64,000 bases of DNA, taken from contig CM055272.1 in the NCBI GenBank assembly GCA_029237695.1, positions 30,142,791 to 30,206,790 on the forward strand. Reading direction: 5' to 3'. The translations under genes were made by a program, and so were the position numbers. The notes beneath the pieces were generated by a model, which had not been told where the DNA came from, searched no databases, and saw only the letters and a list, made by a program, of their open reading frames with translations. Positions 50,906 to 62,357 of this stretch are shown one piece after another. How positions within the stretch are numbered: the first letter of the stretch is position 1; each line of letters begins with the position of its first letter. This DNA is from Conchocele bisecta. Taxonomy: Eukaryota > Mollusca > Bivalvia > Lucinida > Thyasiridae.

Positions 50906-51152
50906 TTTTGTAGTGTAGTAGGATGTAGTCGGATGTTATTTATAAATGGCAGGTGCACAATATAAAGATATCAGATTCTTTTTGGATTGCAGTGCACATA
51001 ATATGGACATTCGAGACGTCTTGTTCAACTGATAGAGTTCACGATTATGTCTCGCACCAAGGAAGATAATGGTTGTTGAACACTGACAAAGGTTATTCAG
51101 TGATATGGTGGGCGATACTGTGTCATGTTTGTTGATGGTAATATACAGCAGT

Positions 51153-51367
51153 TTAACCCTGTCACCCACAAGAAACTCGGAATGGCTTTGAGGTGTTAAT
51201 TTTGCAACCAAGCCAATGATTTTCACACTAAAAGGGGGTGTTTTTGTTCTCAAAATTACTTGCAAAAAGTGCAGATCCTGATGAGACGGCTCGTTACGAG
51301 CCGTCTCATCTGGATCTACACTATTTGTCAATATCACTATACAGGTCTGTAGTGTTGAAAGGGTTAA
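51153..51367. mobile_element. TTAACCC-type foldback MITE
   Basis: TTAACCCTGTCACCCACAAG to CTGTAGTGTTGAAAGGGTTAA written without its last base; TTAA at both ends. Tip GAGACGGCTCGTTACGAGCC. Confidence 0.9.
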
Positions 51368-51455
51368 CAATTATCAATTACATGCATATCGCACTTGCGG
51401 GAATCAAAGGGGATGGCGGCATGTGGGGCAGATTTGACAAGGTCGACTCGCACTA

Positions 51456-51710
51456 GGTTTGTTTATTGGTGTTTAACGGCCTATCAACAGCTAAGGTCAT
51501 GTAAGGCCGGGCAGACGGGTTCGATCCCATTTTAACCTGCTGCATTGGGGAAAAATCCCAAAATCAGAACGGAATATTTACATCGAGAACAAATATATTC
51601 AGCCCTGAAATTAGAATAACCCGACCTGGTGCCAGGTCCATACCACACCAAGTCACTTGGCCCCTTCCCCTAAAATAGGATTACGAATATCGTAATACTC
51701 ACATAAGCTC
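51456..51710 (+). mobile_element. GTTTAACGGCCTATCAACAG repeat, 3' truncated
   Basis: GTTTATTGGTGTTTAACGGC to ATATCGTAATACTCACATAA. The 3' third seen at 50011-50410 is missing. Confidence 0.85.
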
Positions 51711-51729
51711 GCACTAGGTAACTTCTATG

Positions 51730-51920
51730 ATTGTATGTTAACCCGTTGCCCAACTGACAGATCCAGTCTGCTAGTTTGTTATGATAGAATGAGCTTTTTT
51801 TATTTTCTGTGTTTCTCAATGAAAATAATTATATGTTGTTACATGTACTATTCATTTGAACAGTCCCGATGGGATGGTTCAACTGAATGGTAACAATATA
51901 TACTTTTGGTGAGTAAAACT
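51730..51920. mobile_element. Decayed hairpin element, TTAACCCGTTG end
   Basis: TTAACCCGTTGCCCAACTGA, then ATTTGAACAGTCCCGATGGG and ATGGTTCAACTGAATGGT, a mutated version of the tip at 48280. Confidence 0.65.
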
Positions 51921-52184
51921 AGAGTACCTTCAACATGTAAATGTGCAGGAGCGCACCTCTGAATTATTATTATAGTGGTTTTGTTATATATTCCGAGTTG
52001 AAAATTGTCCTATTTTTTAAGGTTTTTCATACAGAATTACTTCCCTTAACATACATATAACCATTTAGTAAAAGTTGGAGGTTTGCTGCCTTCAAACAGA
52101 CTAATTGTTTGACCCGTTTCCTAGTGAAGGTACACAATCTTTATATATATGTTGATACAACTCAGTTAAACCGTATTTCAGTGG

Positions 52185-52560
52185 GTGGGTGGTCGGGCGA
52201 ACACGATGGTGTAAATTAATGGTGGGGCTTCCTCCTTATAGGAATCACGATTTGCCTGGTTTGGCCCTCCGTACGTTTTTATCTTTGGTTCTTTTGTTAC
52301 CTGGGAGTTGGATTGGGTTATTGCCCATTATAAAAGTCGTAAGATTATTACTGATCTACTGCTTTTGAGAGGGGGCCAAGTGATTATGGTGTGTTGAGGG
52401 CTGAATATATAGTTTTTTTTATTGTAAATATTCAGTTCTGTTTTTGGGATTTCCCCCCCATTTGTACATGTACTTGAACATGTACTTGTACAGGTAATTT
52501 GTGGGATTTAGTACTAAACCCAGTGACCTTAGCTGTTGATAGGCCGTTTGACCCCAACAA
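52185..52560 (-). mobile_element. GTTTAACGGCCTATCAACAG repeat, variant 2
   Basis: Reverse-strand copy: CCTTATAGGAATCACGATTT, GACCTTAGCTGTTGATAGG. Shares landmarks with 56258 and 59563. Confidence 0.8.
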
Positions 52561-52599
52561 AACAAACAATAAACCGTATTTCAAGACTTTTGAATTCCG

Positions 52600-53150
52600 T
52601 ATTGTTCGCCAACAGAATGTATCGCCCTCTCGAAACCGGACACCTTGGGAAGTCCCCAGGGTGTCCGGTTTAGAGAGGTTCCAATGTAATTCATACACAT
52701 GACTACTTCAAGACACGCGTGGGTGCGTCGGGATCACGAACAGACATTATCATCGGAGATAAATGGCAATGAATGCGATCAAAATTGAGCAGAACTAACT
52801 TTTTTCCGTGTCCGGTTTCAAAAGCTTTGACTGTACAAATATTTTTTCAGACAAATATTGGTTATATATACAGTGGAACCTCTCTAAACTGGACATCCTA
52901 GGAGATCACCAGGGTGTTTATTCGGCTTTTGAGTTTCCATTGTAATTTAGACATACAGTGAAACCTCTCTAAACCGGACACCCTGGGAAGTCCCCAGGGT
53001 GTCCGGCGTAGAGAGGTTTCACTGTAAATCAGGGCATTTTATCATTCTGAGTCATAGTTTTCTGCTGTACGACCACAAACATACATTATCTCATGAGACA
53101 AATGATATCAAAAATATATTCTTGGTGTCCGGTTCCACTGTACAAAGATT
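52600..53150. mobile_element. Cluster of Tigger-like MITEs (CCTCTCTAAACCGGACACC)
   Basis: Hairpins AAACCGGACACCTTGGGAAG / GGTGTCCGGTTTAGAGAGG (52632-52683) and CTAAACCGGACACCCTGGGA / GGTGTCCGGCGTAGAGAGG (52972-53020), and an end CAGTGGAACCTCTCTAAACT (52871). Confidence 0.8.
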
Positions 53151-53313
53151 CAAATGCATGCTTGTGTGCTTGCATGAATCATGAACATGAATCAGACAGG
53201 GGATGCAGCAGTAAGGTTTTTAGGGAGGTTCCACGTAGTTGATCACTTGCTTTGTTTGAATACAGTATTGAAGTTGTTACTGGACCTAGTTAGTGGACAC
53301 ACAGACAAGGGTT

Positions 53314-53734
53314 ACGAAAAATTGATTTGTCTATGGGAATTTAACATGGATGAAAAGGGTAGGAGTTGTGTGGGAGGAGTCAAAAAACAACAAAATTTGG
53401 AAATTGACTGCGAAACCTAGCTAGATAGCTTGGAAATGATCTAACTAAGAAAACAAGTTAAATTTTAAAAATCGATCCAGTATTTCTGAAATTCTCAAAA
53501 ATTTCCCCATGTTAAATCCCCATAGACATCTTCACTCCGTGAAGATGTCTATGGGGATTAACATGGGGAAATTTTGTTTTCGCAATAAAATCAATATTTG
53601 ACCAAATTTCACGAAATAAAAAGAAGGCTCATTCTTAAATTTTCCTTTAATTTAATATTATCGAAAAAAATATTGTTTTCGATTTGTTTATATGGGCATA
53701 AAAATTTGGGCAGCTTTCGTGAAACAGACTATAG
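53314..53734. mobile_element. TA-flanked foldback element, left end missing
   Basis: Starts inside the left arm (GAAAAATTGATTTGTCTATG) and ends TTTCGTGAAACAGACTATAG. Flanked by direct repeats AGTTAGTGGACACACAGACA (53288 and 53735), too long for a TA target duplication. Confidence 0.82.
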
Positions 53735-53948
53735 TTAGTGGACACACAGACAAGTGTATCTGGGTCTGCCGTCTGTCAATATACAACATAACTTGTTTTT
53801 TCCTGTCTCTGGCATTGTTTTCAAGGCCAACAATCGTGTGCAGGTTACCGGTATTATGTAAACAGTTAATATAATATAACAACGATGCAAGATTTATTTA
53901 CAGTTCAGCAATCAGCCGACAATTAAGACGCCAAATAGCAGCATAAAA

Positions 53949-54285
53949 CAGTGCTCCAGATAAGGTGTGTATTGGCGTATTTTGTGCACTTATTTTAGCT
54001 GAATATGCATTGATGTAGTACTAGTACAAAATACTTACAGCAATGTGAAAATATGCATTGATTTTCAAATTGAGTAGTGGAAATACTGTAATAAAGTTGA
54101 AAATGTACTAACTTGAGCTGCAAAAAAAAGCAAGTTTGCTTTTTGCAGCTCAAGTAAGTAAATTTCAACTGTATTACAGTATAAATAAGTAGTAATACAC
54201 TCAAATATGTGAATGTTTAAATTTGTTTTGATCATTCGTTCCCTATTTAATAATGAAGAATCCATTTGTAAAAATAAAATACGCC
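53949..54285. mobile_element. CAGAGCTCCAG-type foldback MITE, right end missing
   Basis: CAGTGCTCCAGATAAGGTGT at left. Tip GAGCTGCAAAAAAAAGCAAG / TTTGCTTTTTGCAGCTCAAG. Closest to 28557-28925. Confidence 0.82.
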
Positions 54286-54499
54286 GTGGTCCAATCTGCA
54301 GTATTGCAGTTCAGTGGGGTCGACTCAAATATTGATTGGATAGATTGATTGATTGGAGTTTTATGTCTTTACACCAACAGTCAGATACAGATCGGAATTC
54401 ACCTGTATAGAGGAAGCAATGCAAATTCCGTACTGAATTTACGACATCCTTTCAGTACCGCAAAAATAATATCCTGATCTGGTGCCAAGAGACCTTGGA

Positions 54500-55285
54500 A
54501 TACCCAGTCCCATGATAGATTCATCATTGACTCCTAATAAAAACTCGGTCCCATGAAAGTGAATCCGCACATTAATGGATTCATCATTAAGGTATGAATC
54601 CTCATAACAACAGATTCACCCACAGTCCAATGTGGGAATCCCAAGAGATGGGTTCACCATGAAAGTGTGAATCGTGCATGAATGGATTCATCAATGAAGA
54701 ATGAATCCCATAAGAACAGAATCATCTCATACAGACGGATTCATCTACTCAGTCCCATGTAGGAATCCCAATAGAGATGGATTCACCATGAACGAGTATC
54801 CATGCATGAATGGATTCACCAATGAATCCCTCATGAAAGTGTATACATGCATGAATGGATTCATCAATGAATCTCAATAGAGATGGATTCATCATGAAAG
54901 TGTATCTATGCATGAGTGGATTCATCAATGAATCCCAAGAGATGGGTTCATCATGAAAGTCTGAATCTGTGCATAAATGGATTCATCAATCAGGTATGAA
55001 TCCTTATACGGATAGATTCATATACTCGGTCCCATGTGGGAATCTCAAGAAATGGATTCGTCATGAAACTGCGAATCTGTATCAATGGATTCAGGGATTC
55101 ATCAAAGAGTTATGAATCTGCATAAGGACAGATTCAGCCACTCAGTCCCATGTGGGAATCCAATCCTTGCATGGTGAATCTGTGTACGAATAGATTCATA
55201 AACACCATTAATGTGTGAATCTGTGCATGAATAGATTCATCAATGAGGTATGAATCCTCACCAGGACAGATTCATCATTCAGACA
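54500..55285. repeat. GATTCATCAATGA repeat cluster
   Basis: Over 30 GATTCA or TGAATC words, built from AATGGATTCATCAATGA, CATGAAAGTGTGAATC and CCCATGTGGGAATCC blocks at irregular spacing. Looks like an old degenerate minisatellite. Confidence 0.85.
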
Positions 55286-55328
55286 CACATAGCCTTCCTG
55301 CTACTACTTGAATATTGAACTCTTTTTT

Positions 55329-55400
55329 TGTTTATTTATTTGTGTTTAACGGCCTATCAACTGCTAAGGTCATTTAGGGCCATAGAGCATTTTGTAATAT
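55329..55400 (+). mobile_element. GTTTAACGGCCTATCAAC repeat, 5' fragment
   Basis: TTTGTGTTTAACGGCCTATC and TGCTAAGGTCATTTAGGGCC only. Confidence 0.75.
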
Positions 55401-55440
55401 CCAACACCGACTTTTCCATGATCATTTTTGAACTCTTTCA

Positions 55441-55688
55441 TTAACCCTTTGAACCCGAAAGGCCGCTATATCGGTTTATGCAAACAGTGCAGATCCAGAT
55501 GAGCTGGCTCGTAACGAGCCGTCTCATCAGGATCTGCACTGTTTGAAAGTAATTTTCATATTTTTGAGAACAACAAATATCCCCTTTTCATAAATGGACG
55601 AATCTGAAAATCATTTTGTGACCATTGGATTGGTCGGAACATTAACATATCACAGTCCATTCCAGTTCCTTAGGGTTGAAAGGGTTAA
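55441..55688. mobile_element. TTAACCC-type foldback MITE
   Basis: TTAACCCTTTGAACCCGAAA to TTAGGGTTGAAAGGGTTAA. Tip GAGCTGGCTCGTAACGAGCC. Confidence 0.9.
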
Positions 55689-55864
55689 AGAGAAGTCTGA
55701 CAAATGCTGCAGATCCTGACGAGATGGTTTGTTATGTGCCGACTTATCTGGATCTGCTGTGTTTGCAAATGTAGTTATCATGGTTATGGGAAATAAGTTA
55801 CCTGAAACACAATCTGCTGTGTGGTATACAAGCAGCCCAGCTGTGCCACTCGGTATGGAATCAC

Positions 55865-56067
55865 TTAACCCTTACCATGCTGAATTCAATTTTGTCATCT
55901 GTTTATTTTCCATTTTTCTCAACAAAAACATGCTTTGACAACACTTTAGAATCATTTCCAATGGAAACGATTCTAAAGTGCTGTCAAATCATGTTTTATT
56001 GAGAAACAAGACAAAATATAAAGCAACAGCAGACGACCATTTTTGTTTCCCGCATTCTAAGATTTAA
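55865..56067. mobile_element. TTAACCC-type foldback MITE
   Basis: TTAACCCTTACCATGCTGAA to CGCATTCTAAGATTTAA. Tip TAGAATCATTTCCAATGGAA. Confidence 0.85.
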
Positions 56068-56257
56068 TCAAACCAAATCAATTTTATCGGCAGGATGTTA
56101 CACATGATGTGGTTTTCATTATTTCATATACAGGTATTTGATACCGACAAGATCTCAGATTGTTCTGTATTCAGGAAATAGAATACAAAGCTATAGGTAT
56201 TGTCGGTGTTAACTTTATTAACAGCATTTCTGTTGCAGAGCATAATGTTAAAGGTTT

Positions 56258-56734
56258 TTTGTTTGTTTGTTTGTTTGTTTGTTTTGTTTGTTTGTTTGTT
56301 TGTTTGTTGGGGTTTAACGGCCTATCAACAGCCAACGTCATTTAAGGCCGGGTCAATGGGTTTAGTACTAAATTCCATATATTACCTGTACTACATGTAC
56401 ATGTTCAAGTACATGTACAAATGGGGGGAAAATTCCAAAATCAGAACTGAATATTTACAATAACAAAACTATATATTCAGCCCTGAAATCAGAATAATCC
56501 TGATCAGATGCCAGGTCCTCGCCACACATCACTTGGCCTCCTCCCAAAAGCAGTAGGATCAGTAATAATCTTACTACTTTTATAACGGGCAATAACCCAA
56601 TTCAATTCCCAGGTAACTAAAGAGCCGACGATAAAAACGTACCTGAGGGCCAAACCAGGCAAATCGTGATTCCTACAAGGAGGAACCCATACCGTTAATT
56701 TACGCCGTCTCAATCGCCCGACCACCACCCACTA
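56258..56734 (+). mobile_element. GTTTAACGGCCTATCAACAG repeat, variant 2
   Basis: A TTTGTTTGTTTG run, then GGGGTTTAACGGCCTATCAA to TCAATCGCCCGACCACCACC. About 475 bp. Confidence 0.85.
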
Positions 56735-56796
56735 ATGTTAAAGGTACATGCCCACTTAGTAGGCACATTTCTTCATGGGAATTAAATAAGTGTATA

Positions 56797-57168
56797 CAGT
56801 GCAACCTCTCTACAACAGCCACCCATGGGAAGAGGCAAAATTGGCTGTTATAGAGAGGTGGCTGTTGTAGGGAGGTTAATGCTGAATACAATTTTATCGT
56901 CTGATGTTTATTTATTTTCTTCAATAATTCTCAATAAAAACATGTTTTGACAGCATTTTAGAATCATTTCCAATGGAAATGATTCTAAAATGCTGTCAAA
57001 ACATGTTTTTATGGAGAAAGAATGCAAAATCAACATCAAACGACAATGTTCATGCTGAGCAGTGTAAGGGTTAGATATAGATGAAATCATCCTTTTGGGA
57101 TATAAAATAGTGGCTGTTACAGAGAGGTGGCTGTTGTAGAGAGGTGGCCGTTCGGGGAGGTTCGACTG
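56797..57168. mobile_element. Tigger-like element, middle level of the nest
   Basis: CAGTGCAACCTCTCTACAAC to GGGGAGGTTCGACTG, TA duplicated at 56795-56796 and 57169-57170. It carries repeated TGGCTGTTGTAGAGAGG motifs and is itself interrupted at 56876. Confidence 0.88.
56876..57073. mobile_element. TTAACCC-type foldback MITE, inner level of the nest
   Basis: TTAATGCTGAATACAATTTT to GAGCAGTGTAAGGGTTAG. Perfect tip AGAATCATTTCCAATGGAAA and arm TGACAGCATTTTAGAATC. The youngest insertion of the three by position. Confidence 0.87.
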
Positions 57169-57620
57169 TAATTGTTTCATTATTCCACCTGTTCTAAAGA
57201 TTACGAGTGCCCGCTATACAGATATAATCATTTAGTGATATGTATTTTACTGATTGTGACTCATGGTATCAGGTTATTATCATATGCAAATGAGGCATGA
57301 TATTTTTTAATTATTTATACTAAATTAAATGCATCACCTAAAAAAAATATATATTTTCGACAGATTATAAAGTATGATCATTGCACATCAAAAAATAAAT
57401 ACAGACAATAAATAGTTATATCACGTCCATTAGTATATTAATAAAACACGGTTATCGCCCCTGATATCAGTGTGAAAATTTATGTCTGATATAAAATGTA
57501 TAATAATACCAATTAATACATGGGGTAATGACTGAATGTTTATTTTGCCAGAAAATGTCTCAGATGATGTCTCTGATATGAAGAACATTTTTTGCGTACT
57601 GAGTGGGCATGTACCTTTAA

Positions 57621-57777
57621 GATTTGGAACTATTTTTCAGTGTTGAAAAGTGGAAAATAATTAAATAAACAAAACCAGTTTTACTCACAAGAAACTTTAT
57701 CCCTTGTAATAATGCCATACCGTTGTGTAACGAAGAAATACATTGGTTATGTGTCTGGGTACCCTCCCATTCAGAAT
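57621..57777. other. Intergenic, nothing recognised
   Basis: Short spacer between elements. Confidence 0.4.
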
Positions 57778-58100
57778 TGAACGGCTCAGTGGAATAAGGG
57801 GGCTAACTCCACAAGGGAGTTAACCCCCTTATTCCACTGGGGGCCGTTTCAATAAACTTTGTACAACTAAAATGTTCGTAAGTGCAAACATAGGATCTTC
57901 TGGAAATTTCAATTGATGGATTTACATTTATTGAGCATAGGCTGCATATGCAGCCTATTCTCAATAAATGTAAATCCAATAATTGTTTACAAGAAAACAT
58001 TGTTAATGTGAAATTTACAGACTATCATAAGTTTGCACTTACAAATATTTTAGTCGTAAGAAGCTTAGTGAAACGGCCCCCTGATCCCTTCAATTATAGA
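57778..58100. mobile_element. Hairpin GTGGAATAAGGGGGCTAACT with an inserted MITE
   Basis: AGTGGAATAAGGGGGCTAAC / GTTAACCCCCTTATTCCACT is related to the array at 16581-17640. The GGGGCCGTTTCAC-type MITE (57838-58081; tip GCATAGGCTGCATATGCAGC) interrupts it, and the family text resumes as ATCCCTTCAATTATA. Confidence 0.85.
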
Positions 58101-58129
58101 TAAATATATGGACTGCCGGCGGAGAAAAG

Positions 58130-58260
58130 GACCTTATGACATTTGTGACCAGTGTAGACCATGACCATAATTGTACTCTTGCAGTAAACAGATTTATCAA
58201 AACCCGTTATTCATGAACATAAGCAGTGTTGGTTTGATGGAATGGCGACCAGCATGTGTC
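58130..58260 (+). mobile_element. GGCTGTGACTGGAG repeat, fragment
   Basis: GACATTTGTGACCAGTGTAG and GATGGAATGGCGACCAG are family landmarks, cut by the next MITE. Confidence 0.6.
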
Positions 58261-58558
58261 CAGTAGCCTATTTCACCAAAATTGCAAAGCATACTTTTCT
58301 TACCAAGTACACTTTGAGCAGGAAATTTTCAATTTAAGGATAAATTTATTAATTTTTATTGTACTGAATTTATCACATTATCACAGCCATTATGGCTGTG
58401 ATAATGTAATAAATTCATAATAATAATTCTGCATACTTTTAATCGTCAATATATGCAGTCGTTAGTTCTATATGAAATAATTCATTTCAGGGAAAATAAA
58501 TGATTTCTATACTTTGTTAGAACAGTATACTTTGCAATGTTGGTGAAATAGGCTACTG
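58261..58558. mobile_element. TATACT hairpin MITE, copy 11
   Basis: CAGTAGCCTATTTCACCAAA to GTTGGTGAAATAGGCTACTG, tip GCCATTATGGC. Confidence 0.9.
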
Positions 58559-58586
58559 ATCAAACTGATCTGGGGCTACGCTGGTA

Positions 58587-58782
58587 CACAGGTGGAAGAC
58601 TCGGACCGATGACTCCAAAAAAATGCCTATTAAAAAAAATCCCATTACCCCACCCACTTGGTCTCGTACAGTACATAACGTTAATTAACGTATAGTACTG
58701 TACGAGACCAAGTGGGTGGGGTAATGGGATTTTTTTTAATAGGCATTTTTTTGGTGTCATAGGTCCGAGTCTTCCACCTGTG
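58587..58782. mobile_element. Palindromic MITE with perfect 8-bp target duplication (hAT-like)
   Basis: CACAGGTGGAAGACTCGGAC to GTCCGAGTCTTCCACCTGTG; the arms pair almost without mismatch to the centre near AACGTTAATTAACGT. CGCTGGTA flanks it exactly at 58579-58586 and 58783-58790. An 8-bp duplication suits hAT elements. It sits in a GGCTGTGACTGGAG-type repeat. Confidence 0.92.
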
Positions 58783-59090
58783 CGCTGGTAGCACATATCA
58801 TAAGATACCTTTGCTCGTCCACAGGCCCAAATGTGATGTATCATGAGAAAGTGGGGTTTATTGCTGAATTTGTGATCAGTGTAGCCCCCCAGATCAGCAG
58901 GTGCATCTGATCAAGGTTTGATTGATTGATTGATTGGGTTTATGTCCGTTCAACAGCTTGGTCATAATCAGAACAACCGACACAGAGAGGTTTGTTGTCA
59001 CAACATGACTATCGAGATTCGGACGTTTGATTTGGACCTACACTGATCGGTGTAGTTGGCGTTGGTTTTAATGACCAATTTATTACAGCC

Positions 59091-59333
59091 TTAACCCTTA
59101 AGACCGCTACACACAACAATTGTCGTCTGCTGTTACTTTTATATATTGCCTTATTTCTAAAAAAAACATGGTTTGACAGCACTTCAGAAACATTTCCAAT
59201 GGAAATGATTCTGAAGTGCTGTCAAAGCATGTTGTAAATTATTCTAAAATGCTGTCCAAGCATGTTTTTGATAATAAAAATGGAAAATAGAAATAAATAG
59301 CAGACAACAAAAAAATAGTGGTCTAAGAGTTAA
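59091..59333. mobile_element. TTAACCC-type foldback MITE
   Basis: TTAACCCTTAAGACCGCTAC to GTGGTCTAAGAGTTAA. Tip ACATTTCCAATGGAAATG. A second GTGCTGTCAAAGCATGTT-like arm is doubled at right. Confidence 0.88.
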
Positions 59334-59562
59334 TTACCAGTCTGTCGAATTATGTAGCGAGCTGATCAGGAGCTACACTGGCCGATGTTACCATAAACCC
59401 CACTCTGTCAAGACGCATCAGAACTTGTGTCAGAAACAGCATCAACCCTTTATAACACCATCATACAGTTTTATTACATTACTCATGTAGTTTACATTCA
59501 TTTGACTCGAGCATTCAATCGCTACTAGCTGTAGCAAGTTAAAACCTTGTACAGTCAGACTG
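59334..59562. other. Intergenic, nothing recognised
   Basis: Contains only a trace of the GATCAGGAGCTACACTGG repeat. Confidence 0.4.
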
Positions 59563-59985
59563 TTTGTTTGTGTGTTGGGGCTTAACGGCCTATCAACAGC
59601 TAAGGTCATTTAAGGCCGGGTCAATGGGTTTAGTACTAAATCCCATATATTACCCGTACAAGTACAAGTACATGTTCAAGTACATGTTCAAATTCGAAGA
59701 AAATCTCAAAATCAGAACTGAATATTTACAATAAAAATACTATATATTCAGCCCTGAAATCAGAATAATCCTGATCTGATGCCAGGTCCTCGCCACACCA
59801 GAATCACTTGGCCCCCTCCCAAAAGCAGTAGGACGAGTAATAATCTTACTACTTTTATAATGGGCAATAACACAATTCAACTCCCAGGTAACAAAAGAGC
59901 CAAAGATAAAAACGTACCCGACAGCCAAACCAGGCAAATCGTGATTCCTATAAGGAGGAACCCCTACCGTTCATTTACGCCGTCA
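59563..59985 (+). mobile_element. GTTTAACGGCCTATCAACAG repeat, variant 2
   Basis: TTGGGGCTTAACGGCCTATC to CCCCTACCGTTCATTTACGC. Closest to 56258-56734. Confidence 0.85.
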
Positions 59986-60699
59986 CGTTCGTGTAATTGT
60001 TTAACAGCCCTTGTACATTAAAATACAGACTGTTATCTGTGGAACTTGTTTTTAACAAACCACAACTCCAAATGATGATAAAGGCACTCCAAATGCCGAC
60101 CAATACAAAACTTCTAATCAACAACGAGTTTAATTTGTACACGTTTGATTTTAGAACGCAAACACGGAGGCTAATCAATGTGCGATAATGTGTCACTTCT
60201 CTAACATGTGATTTTGTATTGGCGACCAACTGAGTTAGGTTCACAAGCAAAACTAAATCGGTTTTCGCGCCAAACAACAAGATGATACAAGATTTTAACT
60301 TGCCAATGCTGACAGGCTTTTGTGATAGGGTACATCATACGTCATTAACAGGCTAAAAGAACGCGCTTGTAATCCAAGAAAACATCACAAAATGTCAGTA
60401 GCTTATTAACCAACAGTCGATAATTATACTATTGGCCTGCAAACAGGAAGCAAGATTTACATTACGGCATATCTTTCATTGAAAACGTTTCACAGGCTTA
60501 ATAGCATATTCCAAAACAACCAAGATAATACAAAACGTATATTGAATCGTCATATAAATATTTAAATATGTCACATTTTTCAACAAAATATTTCAATTTG
60601 TGCATGATTTTTTCAATAAAATATTTAAATTTGTGCATGATTTTACACAATATTGTGTAATATTTTAACCAACAACATGCAATAATGTAGCTTCACTGA
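59986..60699. other. Intergenic, nothing recognised
   Basis: About 700 bp of apparently unique A+T-rich DNA. A short duplication TCAATAAAATATTTAAATTT / TCAACAAAATATTTCAATTT lies near 60580-60640. Frames near 60000-60280 lack exon features. Confidence 0.4.
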
Positions 60700-60778
60700 C
60701 TGAATGGCGACCAGTGCAGTCCCAGATCAGACTGCGCATATGCGCAGGCTGATCTCGGACTACACTGGTTTCAATCAT
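60700..60778 (+). mobile_element. GGCTGTGACTGGAG repeat, core fragment
   Basis: GAATGGCGACCAGTGCAGTC, GACTGCGCATATGCGCAGGC. Confidence 0.65.
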
Positions 60779-61023
60779 AAAGTCTTCTCAGCCGGTATCC
60801 AATTTAAATTGTGTGAAATTCGGACATAGTGAAAATATGTAGACATTCACTGGAAGCAAACCATATGTGCAACATAAACGGGGTAGAACATGCCAGAAGG
60901 ATCAGGATGTAGTTGGTAGAAAAAAATGACTCACCATCACACAATTGGCTTATAATTATTGAGGTTTTATGACCAGTGTCGCCCCAGGTCAGCTTGTGTA
61001 TCCACAGTTTAATCAGAGTGTAT

Positions 61024-61200
61024 CGTAATAACCCTAAATATCTGCACACTATATATTTTATGGTTTCCCCACAGCAGTAAGTGTGCCAATATTTAGGGTT
61101 AGTACGGCAGTACTGGATTAATAGCAATAACAATGTATTTGGATACAATTTGCTTTGGGAAACCCATTCCCAAAGCAAATTGTATCCAAATATTCAGGGT
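61024..61200. mobile_element. CAATTTGCTTTGGGAA hairpin element
   Basis: GGATACAATTTGCTTTGGGA / TCCCAAAGCAAATTGTATCC about AACCCAT, with AACCCTAAATATCTGCACAC outside. Confidence 0.78.
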
Positions 61201-61544
61201 AAATAGGGTAAATATACACTATTGAGTTACACAAACACTTCTAATATCTCATAGACGGAGTGGGTGAACAGGCTGTTCTGGGCTACACTTGTCGAAAACT
61301 CAGTAATCTGGTTTTGTCATAGCAAGATATGTATCTTAATAGAGAATGTGCATTGCCTACGTTTGTCGATATGTTTTACTAGTCGAGGTAAGATTTCTGC
61401 CAAGTTGTATAAACAAAATGACTGATGGAATGGAAGCAGGTTTAACCGACAAGCAACAACAGTAAACTGAGCGTTCAGTAGAATTTCAAACTAGGACACA
61501 GATACCCCAGCCAATGCTTTAGCGAGAAAACAAAAATATTATTA

Positions 61545-62090
61545 TAGGAATGAATGGCCTTTTTGTGGAATTTATCGGGGTATAAACTTGGAAAAGCAAC
61601 TTTCGCAATTGGCGATACAAATAAACAATTGGCGATAAAAAATTACGATTTTCGAAAAAAACAAAGGTTTTTCTTTTTTTCGAAAATTGTAATTTTTTAT
61701 CGCCAATTGTTTATTTTTATCCTATTGGTTATTATAGGAATGAATGGCCTTTTTGTGGAATTTATCGGGGTATAAACTTGGAAAAGTCGCGGGAATATTG
61801 GACGAAGGCCGGAAGGCCTCGTCCAGTATTCCCGCGACTTTTCCAAGTTTATATCCCCGATAAATTCCACAAAAAGGCCATTCATTCCTTATAATTCCAG
61901 CATTTGAAATAAATTCATCAAGAAAATGTGTTTATTTTCCGTTTTCTTAAGAATTATTTTAACTGCGCCTCACGGTTATGGAAAGTAGTTCGGCATGGAG
62001 TTTACTGGGATATAAATTTTGGACAGAGACTTGCTACGGGCCAATCAAATGTTAGGGAATTGTGTAAATATTTTTGTGCTGGAATTATCT
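61545..62090. mobile_element. GAATGAATGGCCTTTTTGTG hairpin element, long copy with inserted repeat
   Basis: GGAATGAATGGCCTTTTTGT occurs at 61548 and again at 61737, on either side of a TTGGCGATAAAAA repeat (61600-61722). The perfect hairpin GACGAAGGCCGGAAGGCCTC follows. Similarity to 26553 continues to TTTTTGTGCTGGAATTATC. Confidence 0.85.
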
Positions 62091-62324
62091 GACCTTGACA
62101 TTGGGCACGAGTGCAACGTGGGTGGGCTATGTAGAGAACATATGATAATGGATGTCAAGTTTATGAAGGGAATTCCCGTTGTGGTTGTAACGATACAGTA
62201 CTAGGATCCCAAACTGGAAAAGTTATGGATGGAGACGTCAGCTACATGCCCCTGGAGATGTGCCGGAGCTATAGATAGAACTGTGCACCTATGGCTATGT
62301 TTTCGCTACTACACAAACAGGGGG

Positions 62325-62357
62325 TGGGGGTGGGGGGGGTGGGGGGGGGGGTTTATT
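62325..62357. repeat. Poly-G tract
   Basis: GGGGGTGGGGGTGGGGG runs into longer G runs over 33 bp. Several G-tracts of four or more in a row could form a quadruplex. Confidence 0.9.

Larger units (their letters stand above)
56738..57620. mobile_element. TTAA-type (piggyBac-like) MITE, outer level of a three-level nest
   Basis: TTAAAGGTACATGCCCACTT to TGGGCATGTACCTTTAA, with TTAA at both ends. The interior matches 2833-3050. It hosts a TA-flanked element at 56797-57168. Confidence 0.92.

Noticed and set aside
59986..60300. Second protein gene on either strand
   Set aside because: Overlapping open frames on both strands, no splice sites, no protein-like pattern.
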